A DNA stretch of 64,000 nt from Actinomadura macra NBRC 14102 (GTDB lineage: Bacteria > Actinomycetota > Actinomycetes > Streptosporangiales > Streptosporangiaceae), in NCBI RefSeq assembly GCF_001552215.1, contig NZ_BCQT01000017.1:1-64000 (forward strand), read 5' to 3'. A model generated the notes under the pieces. That model searched no databases, was not told the origin of the DNA, and worked only from the letters and a program-made list of their open reading frames with translations. Of the stretch, positions 1 through 7,272 are shown piece after piece. The first letter of the stretch is position 1; every line of letters starts with the position of its first letter. A program made the position numbers and the translations under genes.

Positions 1-105
1 GACTGCCGTTTCCCGTGTCGCTCGCGCGCATGCCGTCATACCGGGTCCCGGAATCCGCTACGGTCAAGGTCGCCGCGTAGGCAAGGGAAGGAAGTCAGGG
101 CACAC

Positions 106-465
106 ATGGCCGAGAAGGTCATTCGCGTGGACGACATCGACGGCTCCGAAGGGGACGATGTCGCAAAGCGAGACTTCGAAGTCTTGGGTCGGACGTTCAC
201 GATCGACTTGAGCGATGACAACTACAAGCGCCTGAACGAGATGCTGGACGCCCTCGCGCCCTTCATCAGCAACGCCGTCGAGGTGAAGCCCGCGGGGAAG
301 GGACGCAAGTCGGCCCGCACCGCGAAGATCAAGGGCTACACGAACGGCGATGTCCGCGCCTGGGCATTGCGGGAGGACATCGAAGTCTCCGAACGTGGCA
401 AGATATCGGATGAGGTCTATGCTGCATTCATCGAGGCCCATCCGGACGCGAAGCCGGACGCATAG
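106..465 (+). CDS. Lsr2-family nucleoid protein, divergent paralogue
   Basis: A 119-residue protein of the Lsr2 family, the actinobacterial H-NS-like DNA-bridging silencers. The N-terminal half (residues about 4-55) has the acidic DDIDGSE-type dimerisation segment and the IDLSDDN strand-helix. A basic linker (about 61-77) leads to the C-terminal DNA-binding helix pair with RAWAL at about 84-88. The minor-groove AT-hook-like tripeptide, RGR in canonical Lsr2, is RGK here (residues 97-99). It lies 18 bp upstream of a second, canonical lsr2 and is probably co-transcribed with it. A purine-rich GGGAAGGAAG stretch lies upstream of the ATG. By family knowledge it should bind AT-rich or horizontally acquired DNA; whether the RGK change alters affinity is unknown. 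Confidence 0.9.
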   Translation: MAEKVIRVDDIDGSEGDDVAKRDFEVLGRTFTIDLSDDNYKRLNEMLDALAPFISNAVEVKPAGKGRKSARTAKIKGYTNGDVRAWALREDIEVSERGKISDEVYAAFIEAHPDAKPDA

Positions 466-483
466 CTAGTAGGGAGTCCCCGC

Positions 484-810
484 ATGGCACAGAAGGTCGA
501 AGTCCTTCTCGTGGACGACATCGACGGCGGCGAGGCTGACGAGACCGTCAGCTTTTCGCTCGATGGCACCACTTACGAGATCGACCTGAGCAAGAAGAAC
601 GCCGCCAAGCTCCGCACCGGTCTCGAACCGTTCGTCGCCGGCGCGCGCAAGGCGCGCAAGACGACTGGACGGGCGGGCCGTACCCGCACGACCAACAGCC
701 GCGAGCGATCCGCCGAGATTCGCGAGTGGGCGAAGAGCAACGGCATCAAGGTCAATGAGCGGGGCCGTATCCCCGCCAATGTGATCGAGAAGTACGAGGC
801 GGCGCACTAG
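484..810 (+). CDS. lsr2: Lsr2 nucleoid-associated silencer
   Basis: A 108-residue canonical Lsr2. Residues 1-50 form the dimerisation domain (VDDIDGGEAD, IDLSKKN), a very basic linker spans about 54-75, and the C-terminal domain carries EIREWAKSNG followed by the AT-hook-like RGR at 93-95. Length agrees with the roughly 112-residue mycobacterial protein. It follows the divergent paralogue by 18 bp, and a strong hairpin terminator begins 40 bp after its stop, so the two genes look like a closed bicistronic unit. Lsr2 binds the minor groove of AT-rich DNA, bridges it and silences acquired genes; heterodimers with the upstream paralogue are plausible but inferred. Confidence 0.95.
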   Translation: MAQKVEVLLVDDIDGGEADETVSFSLDGTTYEIDLSKKNAAKLRTGLEPFVAGARKARKTTGRAGRTRTTNSRERSAEIREWAKSNGIKVNERGRIPANVIEKYEAAH

Positions 811-849
811 CGCAGGCGCGTGGTCGGCGGCGTTCCGGCGACAGCGCCG

Positions 850-879
850 GGGGCCGGGGTGGAATTTCACCCCGGCCCC
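850..879 (+). terminator. Intrinsic-type terminator of the lsr2 pair
   Basis: A perfect 12-bp GC-rich stem (arms 850-861 and 868-879, GGGGCCGGGGTG and its complement) with a 6-nt loop gaattt, followed by a short cttgcg tail. It is placed just after lsr2 and before the next gene. Hairpins lacking a long U tract are common terminators in actinobacteria. Confidence 0.8.
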
Positions 880-987
880 TTGCGTATGTTCATCCGGGAC
901 GAATCGGTGCGAAAGAATTTCGCAAGGCGGAGATCAACCGTTAGCCCGTCCTTAACGGGGTGAAATGGGCGAAGGGGGCAGAGGCGG

Positions 988-2862
988 TTGGCACGAGCGA
1001 CGCGCCGGGACCGGGTCCGGTACTGGTTCGACATGACCATGTCCAAGGGCACTCCGGCGCTCATCGGCTGGCTCGCCCTCGCCTCGGCCGCCCTCGTTCT
1101 GGTGGTCGCCACCGCCGCCGTCCTCATCGCCCCGCGCGACAGCGGCGCGCACGGGGACTGGCCCGGCATGGTGTGGCGGAGCCTGCTGCGCACGCTCGAC
1201 CCCGGCACGATGGGCGGCGACACCGGCACCGGCCCGTTCCTGGCGCTGATGCTCGTCTCCACGATCGGCGGGATCTTCATCGTCAGCTCGCTGATCGGTG
1301 TGCTCACCACCGGGCTGGAAGCCAAGATCGGTGAGCTGCGCAAGGGCCGGTCGCGGATCGTCGAACACGACCACACCGTCCTGCTCGGCTGGTCGGAGCA
1401 GGTCTTCACCGTGGTCGCCGAGTTGGTCGAGGCCAACCAGAGCCAGCGCCGATCCTGCGTGGCGATCCTCGCCGACCGCGACAAGGTCGAGATGGAGGAC
1501 GCGCTCCGCGCCCGGGTCGGCGAGTTCGGCCGCACCCGGATCGTGTGCCGCACCGGCAACCCGCTGAAGGTCGTCGACCTGGAGCTGGTCAGCCCCGGCA
1601 CCGCCCGCTCGATCATGGTGCTGTCGCCGGAGGTCCCCGACGCCGACACCCACGTCATCAAGGTGCTGCTCTCGCTCGGCGCGCGCGCCTGGGAATCGCG
1701 ACGGCCCCACGTCGTCGCCGCCGTGCACGACTCGGCCAACCTGCCCGCGGCGCGGCTGGCGGGCGGCACGGCCGCGCGGGTGATCGACGCCGACGACATC
1801 GCGATCCGGCTGATCGTCCAATCGCACCGGCAGTCCGGACTGTCGCAGGTCTGCACCGATCTGCTGGACTTCGCCGGCCACGAGTTCTACATGCGCCGTG
1901 AGCCCGCCCTGACGGGTACGACGTTCGGCGCGGCGCTGTCGGCCTATGACCTCGGCGTGCCGGCGGGGCTGCGGCGCGGTGACGGCACCGTCCTGCTGAA
2001 CCCGCCGACCGGCACCGTCATCGACGCCGACGACGAGGTGATCGTGCTGGCCGAGGACGACCTGCTGATCCGGCTCGGCGGCGCCCCGCCGCCCGTCCGG
2101 GAGGAGCGGATCACCACGGCGACCCCGCGCCCGTCCGTGCCGGGCCGCACGCTGCTGCTCGGCTGGAACCACCGCGCCCCGAAGATCATCGACCTGCTGG
2201 ACGACTTCGTCGCGGCCGGCTCGGAACTAATCGTGGCCGCCCCGCGCGAGGACCCCACCGGGGAGCTCGGCCCGTTCGCCAACCTCAAGGTCGGTTTCGC
2301 CCGCGCCGAGCCCACCGACCGCCCGTCCCTGGAGGCACTGGACGTCGGCTCGTACCAGCATGTCGTGGTGCTGTCGGATGCCGGCTTCGACCGTGAGCAC
2401 GCCGACGCGCGCACGCTGGTGACGCTGCTGCACCTGCGCGACATGGAGGACGCGCTCGGCGACCCGTTCTCGATCGTCAGCGAGATCAACGACGACGCCA
2501 ACCGGGAGGTCGCCCAGGTCACCAAGGCCGACGACTTCGTCGTCAGCGACAAGCTGATCAGCTTGATGCTCACCCAGCTCAGCGAGAACCGGCACCTGTA
2601 CGACGTGTTCGCCGACCTGCTCGACCCGGCCGGGTCGGAGATCTACCTCAAGCCCGCCGCCGACTACCTCGCGCCGTGCGGCATCGCCGACTTCGCGACC
2701 CTGATCGAGTCCGCGCGACGGCGCGGCGAGGTCGCGCTCGGCTACCGGCTGCACGCGCGCTTCCATGAGCCGCCCGGTTACGGCGTCGTGCTCAATCCGG
2801 ACAAGACCGCGCCCCTCACCCTCGCCGCCGAGGATCGCGTGATCGTGCTCGCGGAGAACTGA
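988..2862 (+). CDS. CASTOR/POLLUX-related ion channel with paired TrkA-N/RCK domains
   Basis: A 624-residue membrane protein. An N-terminal hydrophobic segment at about 24-47 is followed by a LDPGTMGG pore-like stretch (about 72-79) and a second hydrophobic segment (about 87-110). After these come two cytosolic nucleotide-binding RCK/TrkA-N modules, each starting with a VLLGW or LLLGW strand (about 133 and 391). This is the layout of the CASTOR/POLLUX family, cation channels gated through RCK domains. The TTG start at 988 is chosen because GAAGGGGG lies about 10 nt upstream and it includes the basic RRDRVRYWFD segment usual in bacterial members; ATG at 1033 is the alternative. Ion selectivity cannot be read from sequence. 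A nested stem-loop follows the stop. Confidence 0.85.
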   Translation: MARATRRDRVRYWFDMTMSKGTPALIGWLALASAALVLVVATAAVLIAPRDSGAHGDWPGMVWRSLLRTLDPGTMGGDTGTGPFLALMLVSTIGGIFIVSSLIGVLTTGLEAKIGELRKGRSRIVEHDHTVLLGWSEQVFTVVAELVEANQSQRRSCVAILADRDKVEMEDALRARVGEFGRTRIVCRTGNPLKVVDLELVSPGTARSIMVLSPEVPDADTHVIKVLLSLGARAWESRRPHVVAAVHDSANLPAARLAGGTAARVIDADDIAIRLIVQSHRQSGLSQVCTDLLDFAGHEFYMRREPALTGTTFGAALSAYDLGVPAGLRRGDGTVLLNPPTGTVIDADDEVIVLAEDDLLIRLGGAPPPVREERITTATPRPSVPGRTLLLGWNHRAPKIIDLLDDFVAAGSELIVAAPREDPTGELGPFANLKVGFARAEPTDRPSLEALDVGSYQHVVVLSDAGFDREHADARTLVTLLHLRDMEDALGDPFSIVSEINDDANREVAQVTKADDFVVSDKLISLMLTQLSENRHLYDVFADLLDPAGSEIYLKPAADYLAPCGIADFATLIESARRRGEVALGYRLHARFHEPPGYGVVLNPDKTAPLTLAAEDRVIVLAEN

Positions 2863-2912
2863 CCGCATTTCCGGTCGGCCTCTAACCGCGAAAGCGGTAA
2901 AAAGAAATGCGG
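2863..2912 (+). terminator. Nested stem-loop after the channel gene
   Basis: The outer stem CCGCATTTC (2863-2871) pairs perfectly with GAAATGCGG (2904-2912). Inside it is ACCGC-GAAA-GCGGT (2885-2898), a 5-bp stem with a GNRA tetraloop. The element starts directly after the TGA of the channel gene and ends 23 nt before the next ORF. It probably terminates or stabilises the transcript; a regulatory RNA role is possible but unsupported. Confidence 0.55.
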
Positions 2913-2935
2913 AGACATCCGGTAATCGCCCACAA

Positions 2936-3259
2936 TTGTCACGCGGGGTGATCATTGTGGGCGAGCAGATGTTGACACTGGGAGCACGGATAGCAGAGAT
3001 CGAGGCCCTCTACACCTGCGTCCTGGACACGACGGGGACGCGCGCCGAACGCCGCTTCCTGGCCGAGCTCGCGGAGACGGGCGCCCGGCTGGCGGACGAG
3101 GCGGGCACGGCGGCGCGCACCGCCAGGCCGCGGCCGGCCTCGACCCGTCCGGGTGGCGGCGCACGGCCGCGCCCCCGGCCGAGGCTGCGGCGCCGCATCG
3201 CCCGGACGCAGCGCACCGCCGACTGGATCATCGCTCGTACCGGGCGCCGGTCGGGCTGA
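2936..3259 (+). CDS. Small hypothetical helical/basic protein
   Basis: Up to 107 residues; not a recognised family. The first half is predicted helical (LGARIAEIEALY, FLAELAETGARLADEAG) and acidic to neutral. The second half is rich in Arg/Pro/Gly and ends in a basic stretch (RRRIARTQRTAD). The start is uncertain: TTG 2936, GTG 2948, GTG 2957 and ATG 2969 are all in frame and none has a strong Shine-Dalgarno; ATG 2969 would give 96 residues. It ends 2 bp before the convergent membrane-protein gene. Codon use follows the high-GC3 pattern of the neighbours, which supports coding. Confidence 0.5.
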   Translation: MSRGVIIVGEQMLTLGARIAEIEALYTCVLDTTGTRAERRFLAELAETGARLADEAGTAARTARPRPASTRPGGGARPRPRPRLRRRIARTQRTADWIIARTGRRSG

Positions 3260-3261
3260 TC

Positions 3262-4275
3262 TCAGCGCTCCGGCTCCGCCGGCACCGCGAGCTCGTGCCC
3301 GGCACGCAAGGCGATCGTGATCCGCTCGCGCAGCGCCGTCTCGGCGCGACGGGCGTCCTCGGCCATGCTGTGGATCTCGGCGCCCGCCATCGCGTCACCG
3401 GCGGTACTGGCGAGCAGATCCCGATAGCGGGCATTCTGCTCGGGCAGCCCCGACAGCACCTGCGACTCGTGGTAGGCGTCGTCGGCCTCGCCCGCCCGGC
3501 ACGCGTAGGACTCCAGCGCCTCGATCCGCGACGTGACGGAACGGACCGACAGGCGCAGCGCGCGGTCCTGCGGTTCCAGCAGCGCGCGGACCCCCGGGGA
3601 GAGCCTCTCGGGCTGCTGGGCGCTGCGCTCGCGACGCAACCGGGTGTGCTCGGCGAGCACGACGGCGATCGACCACTCCTGCCGCGGAAGGACGACCGTG
3701 TTGTTGACGTCGTCGAGCAGCCCGGCGCCGTGGGCCCGCGAGCCGAGCACGGCGTCGATGGCCCGCTGGGCGCGGACGAGCAGCCGCGCGGCGGGCCGGT
3801 CGAAGTCGGCGGGAAGCAGGTAGGAGCCGTGGTACCGGCGCGCCACACGGGCTGCGGCGGGCTCGCGAACGTACCGGAGCGCGCCGATCACCCAGCCGGT
3901 GAAGCTCGCCAGCGCCAGCGCCAGGGCGGCCTCGGGCTGCCCGAGCAGGATCAGCACGATCTGCAGGGCTGGTGTGAGCATCATCGCGAGGACGGGCCGC
4001 CGGCCCCACCGCATCGCGCCGCCCAGCAGCTCGTCCTGGTCCAGCGACGCCAGGAAGAACAGCCGCAGCCAGCCGCCGGGCAGCACACCGTAGAAGAAGG
4101 CGAACCCCGGAATCCACACGAGCCTGGCGACCACGGTCGCCGCGCTCACACGGGCACGCCGCGGCGGAGGCGCGCCCGCCGCGACGAGCCGCCCGGGCGC
4201 CCCCGCGAGAAGCGCGCGGTCGGCCTCAGGGATTCCGGGATCGAACACCGGACGGGGACGGCTGTCATCGTTCAT
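3262..4275 (-). CDS. Conserved membrane protein of unknown function
   Basis: 337 residues from an ATG at 4275 with GGGGAG 4-5 nt upstream; an in-frame upstream extension to 4371 lacks a ribosome site. The N-terminal 45 residues are Pro/Arg-rich. Two or three hydrophobic segments follow (about 50-82 and 95-135 of this start), including a GFAFFYGVLPGGW stretch. A long helical, charged cytosolic C-terminal part (about 150-337) then contains VVLAEHTRLRRE and repeated Arg/Glu helices. No enzyme motif is visible. It is followed on the plus strand by the convergent small gene. Function unknown. Confidence 0.65.
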   Translation of the reverse strand: MNDDSRPRPVFDPGIPEADRALLAGAPGRLVAAGAPPPRRARVSAATVVARLVWIPGFAFFYGVLPGGWLRLFFLASLDQDELLGGAMRWGRRPVLAMMLTPALQIVLILLGQPEAALALALASFTGWVIGALRYVREPAAARVARRYHGSYLLPADFDRPAARLLVRAQRAIDAVLGSRAHGAGLLDDVNNTVVLPRQEWSIAVVLAEHTRLRRERSAQQPERLSPGVRALLEPQDRALRLSVRSVTSRIEALESYACRAGEADDAYHESQVLSGLPEQNARYRDLLASTAGDAMAGAEIHSMAEDARRAETALRERITIALRAGHELAVPAEPER

Positions 4276-4444
4276 CGGCTCTCCCCACCGTGTCAGGGGA
4301 CGATTCGCCCGCGCTCCCCGTGCTATCACGCAGGCCCCGGCTCTCTCCAGATTGTCACGAGATCCGAACATTCACCGGATGCCATCTGGTGAGTCCCACA
4401 TTCCCCGCAATCCCCACCGGAGTCCCGCAGACACTGAAACGCCA

Positions 4445-6025
4445 CTAGAGAGCGGCGAAGCCCAGAGCTCGGTGGAGGGCGGCGGTGACGGCCGCGCGAG
4501 TCGGCCGTGGCAAGATCGCGGCCAGGTGCGCGTCGGGTCGGACGAGCCAGACCTCGCCGGGGCGCAGCCCGAGCGCGGTGGCGAGCCCGCCCCTGTGGTC
4601 CAGGTCGGCGGGCCGCAGAATGCGGAGGGGCACGCCCTCGGCGGTACCGGCCAGACCGGTCGCGAGGTCGCCGGGCACGTCGGCCGCCAGCAGCAGGGTG
4701 AAGCCGTCGCGCAGCAGCTCGCGCAGCCGGGTCCCGCCGGGCAGCGGCGCGTCCGGCACGATCACTCCGGGTGCGGGCGGGTGGACGGCGCCCTTGGGCG
4801 GGCGCCCGGTGGGTGGTCTCGTCGGCTCGGGCGTGGTCAACGGCGACGCGGTGTACCAGAACGGCTCGGCGAACCGCCCGGAGTCGATCGCCGCCACCGC
4901 GTCGGGGTCGCCGGCGGCGCGTTCCAAGGCGCGCCTGCGCGCCGTCCAGCCCGGCTCGGACTGCGGGACGAGGAAGCGCATGGTCGCCGACGTCACCTCC
5001 AGGTTCTCCAGGGCCGCCGCGCGGCGCTCGGCGTCATAGCTGTCCAGCAGTTGCGGCGGGGCCCAGCCGCGCAGCACGAACGCGATCTTCCAGGCGGCGT
5101 TCTCGGCGTCCGGAACGCCGGAGTTCAGACCACGGGCGCCGAACGGCGCGAACTGGTGGGCACAGTCGCCCGCCAGCAGGACGCGGCCACAGCGCATACG
5201 GTCGGCCACCCGCGAGTGGAAGGTGTACACCGACACCCAGCCCACCTCGTACGGACGCGACCCGACGATCTGCCGGATGCGGCGGTCGAGCCCGGGTCCC
5301 ATCTCGTCGGCGAGGGAGAAGTTCGGCGGCACCTGCCAGTCGATCCGGTAGCGGGAGTCCGGGCAGGCATGGATGAGCACCTGCCGCCCCGGATTCCAGG
5401 GCGGATCGAAGTAGAAGCGCCGCTCGTGCTCGAAGCCGGGCAGGTCGGCGTGCAGGTCGACGATGAGGAACCGGTCGTCGAAGCTCTCTCCCGGCAGCCC
5501 GATGCCGAGGGACTCGCGGATCTCAGAGCGGCCCCCGGCGCAGGAGACCACGTAGGAGGCGCGGACGGCCGAGCCGTCCGCGCAGTGCAGGGTGACGCCG
5601 TCCGCGTCCTGGTCGAGTCCGGTGACGTCGCGGTTCCAGCGGATCTCGATGAGATCCTGGGCGGCCGCGCACTCCTCCAGGATCTGTTCGGTGCGGGACT
5701 GGGAGATGTTCACGCACGGCGGCAGCGTCCCGGCGTCGGCGAACCGCCAGGAGAACAGCTCGCGGGTGCGGTAGAACGTGCGCGCCGTGGTCCAGGCGAG
5801 CCCCTCCTCGGCGATCGCGCCGGCACCGGCCGCCGCCCAGATGTCCAGGACGTCCCGTTGCTGGCAGATCGAGCGAGACCCGATCGCCTCACGTACCGGG
5901 CGCCGCTCCAGCACGACCGAGGGCACGCCCCACCGGGCCAGCAGCAGCGCGGTGGTCAGCCCCACCGGCCCCGCGCCGACCACGGCGACGGGATCGGTCC
6001 CGGTCAATCCTGGAGCCCCGCCCAT
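4445..6025 (-). CDS. FAD-dependent aromatic monooxygenase (PHBH fold)
   Basis: 526 residues of the flavin hydroxylase family. It has an N-terminal Rossmann motif VVGAGPVGLTTALLL (about 15-29) ending in the acidic VVLER, and the GD motif GRVLLAGDCAHQFAP (about 281-295) that binds the FAD ribityl chain. A C-terminal thioredoxin-like extension is present, as in phenol and 3-hydroxyphenylpropionate hydroxylases. The usual DG motif (CDGxRS) reads SCAGGRS here, so the conserved Asp is Ala. The ATG at 6025 overlaps the upstream MBL gene by 22 nt; an in-frame TTG at 6007 would give a short stop-start overlap and sits about 8 nt after GGCGGGG. It is translationally coupled to the MBL protein; the substrate is probably an aromatic or polyketide-like compound, unknown. 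Confidence 0.85.
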   Translation of the reverse strand: MGGAPGLTGTDPVAVVGAGPVGLTTALLLARWGVPSVVLERRPVREAIGSRSICQQRDVLDIWAAAGAGAIAEEGLAWTTARTFYRTRELFSWRFADAGTLPPCVNISQSRTEQILEECAAAQDLIEIRWNRDVTGLDQDADGVTLHCADGSAVRASYVVSCAGGRSEIRESLGIGLPGESFDDRFLIVDLHADLPGFEHERRFYFDPPWNPGRQVLIHACPDSRYRIDWQVPPNFSLADEMGPGLDRRIRQIVGSRPYEVGWVSVYTFHSRVADRMRCGRVLLAGDCAHQFAPFGARGLNSGVPDAENAAWKIAFVLRGWAPPQLLDSYDAERRAAALENLEVTSATMRFLVPQSEPGWTARRRALERAAGDPDAVAAIDSGRFAEPFWYTASPLTTPEPTRPPTGRPPKGAVHPPAPGVIVPDAPLPGGTRLRELLRDGFTLLLAADVPGDLATGLAGTAEGVPLRILRPADLDHRGGLATALGLRPGEVWLVRPDAHLAAILPRPTRAAVTAALHRALGFAAL

Positions 6026-6963
6026 ACCTCCCGGTCGCGTTCGGCCGTCCAGATGCGCGGGCGCTCCACGCCGGACAACTCATCCCAAAGGCGGGCAACG
6101 TCAAAGGGCAGGCAGTGCTCGAAGATCGGCCAGCCGCCGTAGGCGGGGGCCAGCGCGATGTGCACGGCGGCGAAGGCGTCCTTGAGGGTGCCGCCACCTT
6201 CGTGGACGCGACCGGTCTCGCGGAGCATCGTCGTCAGGAAGTCGCGGGTCTGGGCGACGGCGGCGCGGGCCGCGGCACGGCCGTGCGCGACGGCGCCACG
6301 CCCCCCGACGAGCGTCTCGGCGCCGAACGAGGCGACGTGGTCGAGGGTCCCGGACGCCCAGTCGCCGTGGAAGGCGTCGCCGGTGTAGAGCGCCGCCTGC
6401 GTCTCGACGAGGTCGCCGGCGAACAGGACCCGCTGCCGGGGCAGCCACGCCACGATGTCGCCCTCGGTGTGGCCGCGCCCGCAGTAGGCGAGGTCCAGGT
6501 CGCCGCGGTCGCCCCCGAGGTCGATGGTCAGGGTGCCGGAGAAGGTGAGGGTCGGCCACGTGAGCCCGGGGATGGACTCCGGCTCCTTGAACAGCCGGGG
6601 CATCCGGCCGAACTCCGACTCCCAGTCCTGCTTGCCGCGCTCGGCGATGAGCGCGCGCGTCCGGTCGTGCGCGACGACCACCGGGGCCCCGAAGGCGCTC
6701 GCGCCCAGCGTCCGCACCGCGTGATAGTGCGACAGGACGAGATAGCGGATCGGCTTGTCGGTGTGGGTGCGCAGGACGGCCAGCCAGTCGCGGGCCGCGG
6801 CCGGGGTGGCGAGGGCCTCGAAGCAGACGAGGAAGTCCTCGCCCTCAATCGCTCCTACGTTCGGGTCGCCTTCGGCGGTGAGCGCGTACACACCGTCGGC
6901 CAGGATCTCCAGGGTCTGCGTCTTGTCGTCCAGGTCGGCGGACGACGCGAACGGTCTGGGCAC
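6004..6963 (-). CDS. Metallo-beta-lactamase-fold hydrolase with degenerate metal motif
   Basis: 319 residues from GTG 6963, chosen because GAGGGGG lies 7 nt upstream; ATG 7032 would add 23 residues without a good ribosome site. The MBL fold shows GVYALTAEGDPNVG near the start, SHYHAVRTLGA where SHxHxDH is expected, CGRGHTEGDIVAW and VLFAGDLVE. The Asp and third metal-binding His of HxHxDH are replaced by Val and Arg, so the second metal site is probably lost or rebuilt. It overlaps and precedes the flavin monooxygenase, indicating one operon. A role in aromatic ring degradation or as a hydrolase of the oxygenated product is inferred. Confidence 0.8.
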   Translation of the reverse strand: MPRPFASSADLDDKTQTLEILADGVYALTAEGDPNVGAIEGEDFLVCFEALATPAAARDWLAVLRTHTDKPIRYLVLSHYHAVRTLGASAFGAPVVVAHDRTRALIAERGKQDWESEFGRMPRLFKEPESIPGLTWPTLTFSGTLTIDLGGDRGDLDLAYCGRGHTEGDIVAWLPRQRVLFAGDLVETQAALYTGDAFHGDWASGTLDHVASFGAETLVGGRGAVAHGRAAARAAVAQTRDFLTTMLRETGRVHEGGGTLKDAFAAVHIALAPAYGGWPIFEHCLPFDVARLWDELSGVERPRIWTAERDREVWAGLQD

Positions 6964-7272
6964 CGTTGCCCCCTCGCACTCGTGGCCGCGCCGTGCCACA
7001 TTGGCCACGGCCGTTCCTGCGGAGGTTTTCATTCCACATCAGGGCGTTCGATAACCGTCGAAGCCGGATCTACGCGGCGGACGGGTCGATCACGCGGCGA
7101 CCGATGACATGGTGGGTCTACGATGCCGCCGTTCTCGATCACGCGGATCTCATCATGCGGACGGGGTAGAGAAGATCATGGACAGTGGCCGGAGGGGCGG
7201 GCGCGGAGGAGGAACGGTGTCCGAGGGGACCGGCGGGCGGGCGGGCGCTCCGCGGGCCCGCGGAGGGCGGGC
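6964..7272 (+). other. Divergent intergenic region
   Basis: About 309 bp between the MBL gene (leftward) and the CNNM gene (rightward). It contains an inverted repeat TTCGA-N6-TCGAA at 7047-7062, a possible operator for the leftward operon, and a direct repeat of GATCACGCGG at 7088-7097 and 7137-7146. No RNA gene or additional convincing ORF was seen; reading frames extending leftwards from the CNNM gene have atypical composition. Confidence 0.4.
7047..7062. promoter_or_regulatory. Candidate operator, inverted repeat
   Basis: TTCGATAACCGTCGAA, with perfect 5-bp arms around a 6-bp centre, in the divergent promoter region about 85 bp upstream of the MBL/monooxygenase operon. A dyad of this size is compatible with a dimeric HTH repressor, but no cognate regulator gene is adjacent. 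Confidence 0.25.

Noticed and set aside
7088..7146. Direct repeat GATCACGCGG at two positions upstream of the CNNM gene
   Set aside because: Only ten bases, 49 bp apart, no dyad and no further copies; likely chance in GC-rich DNA.
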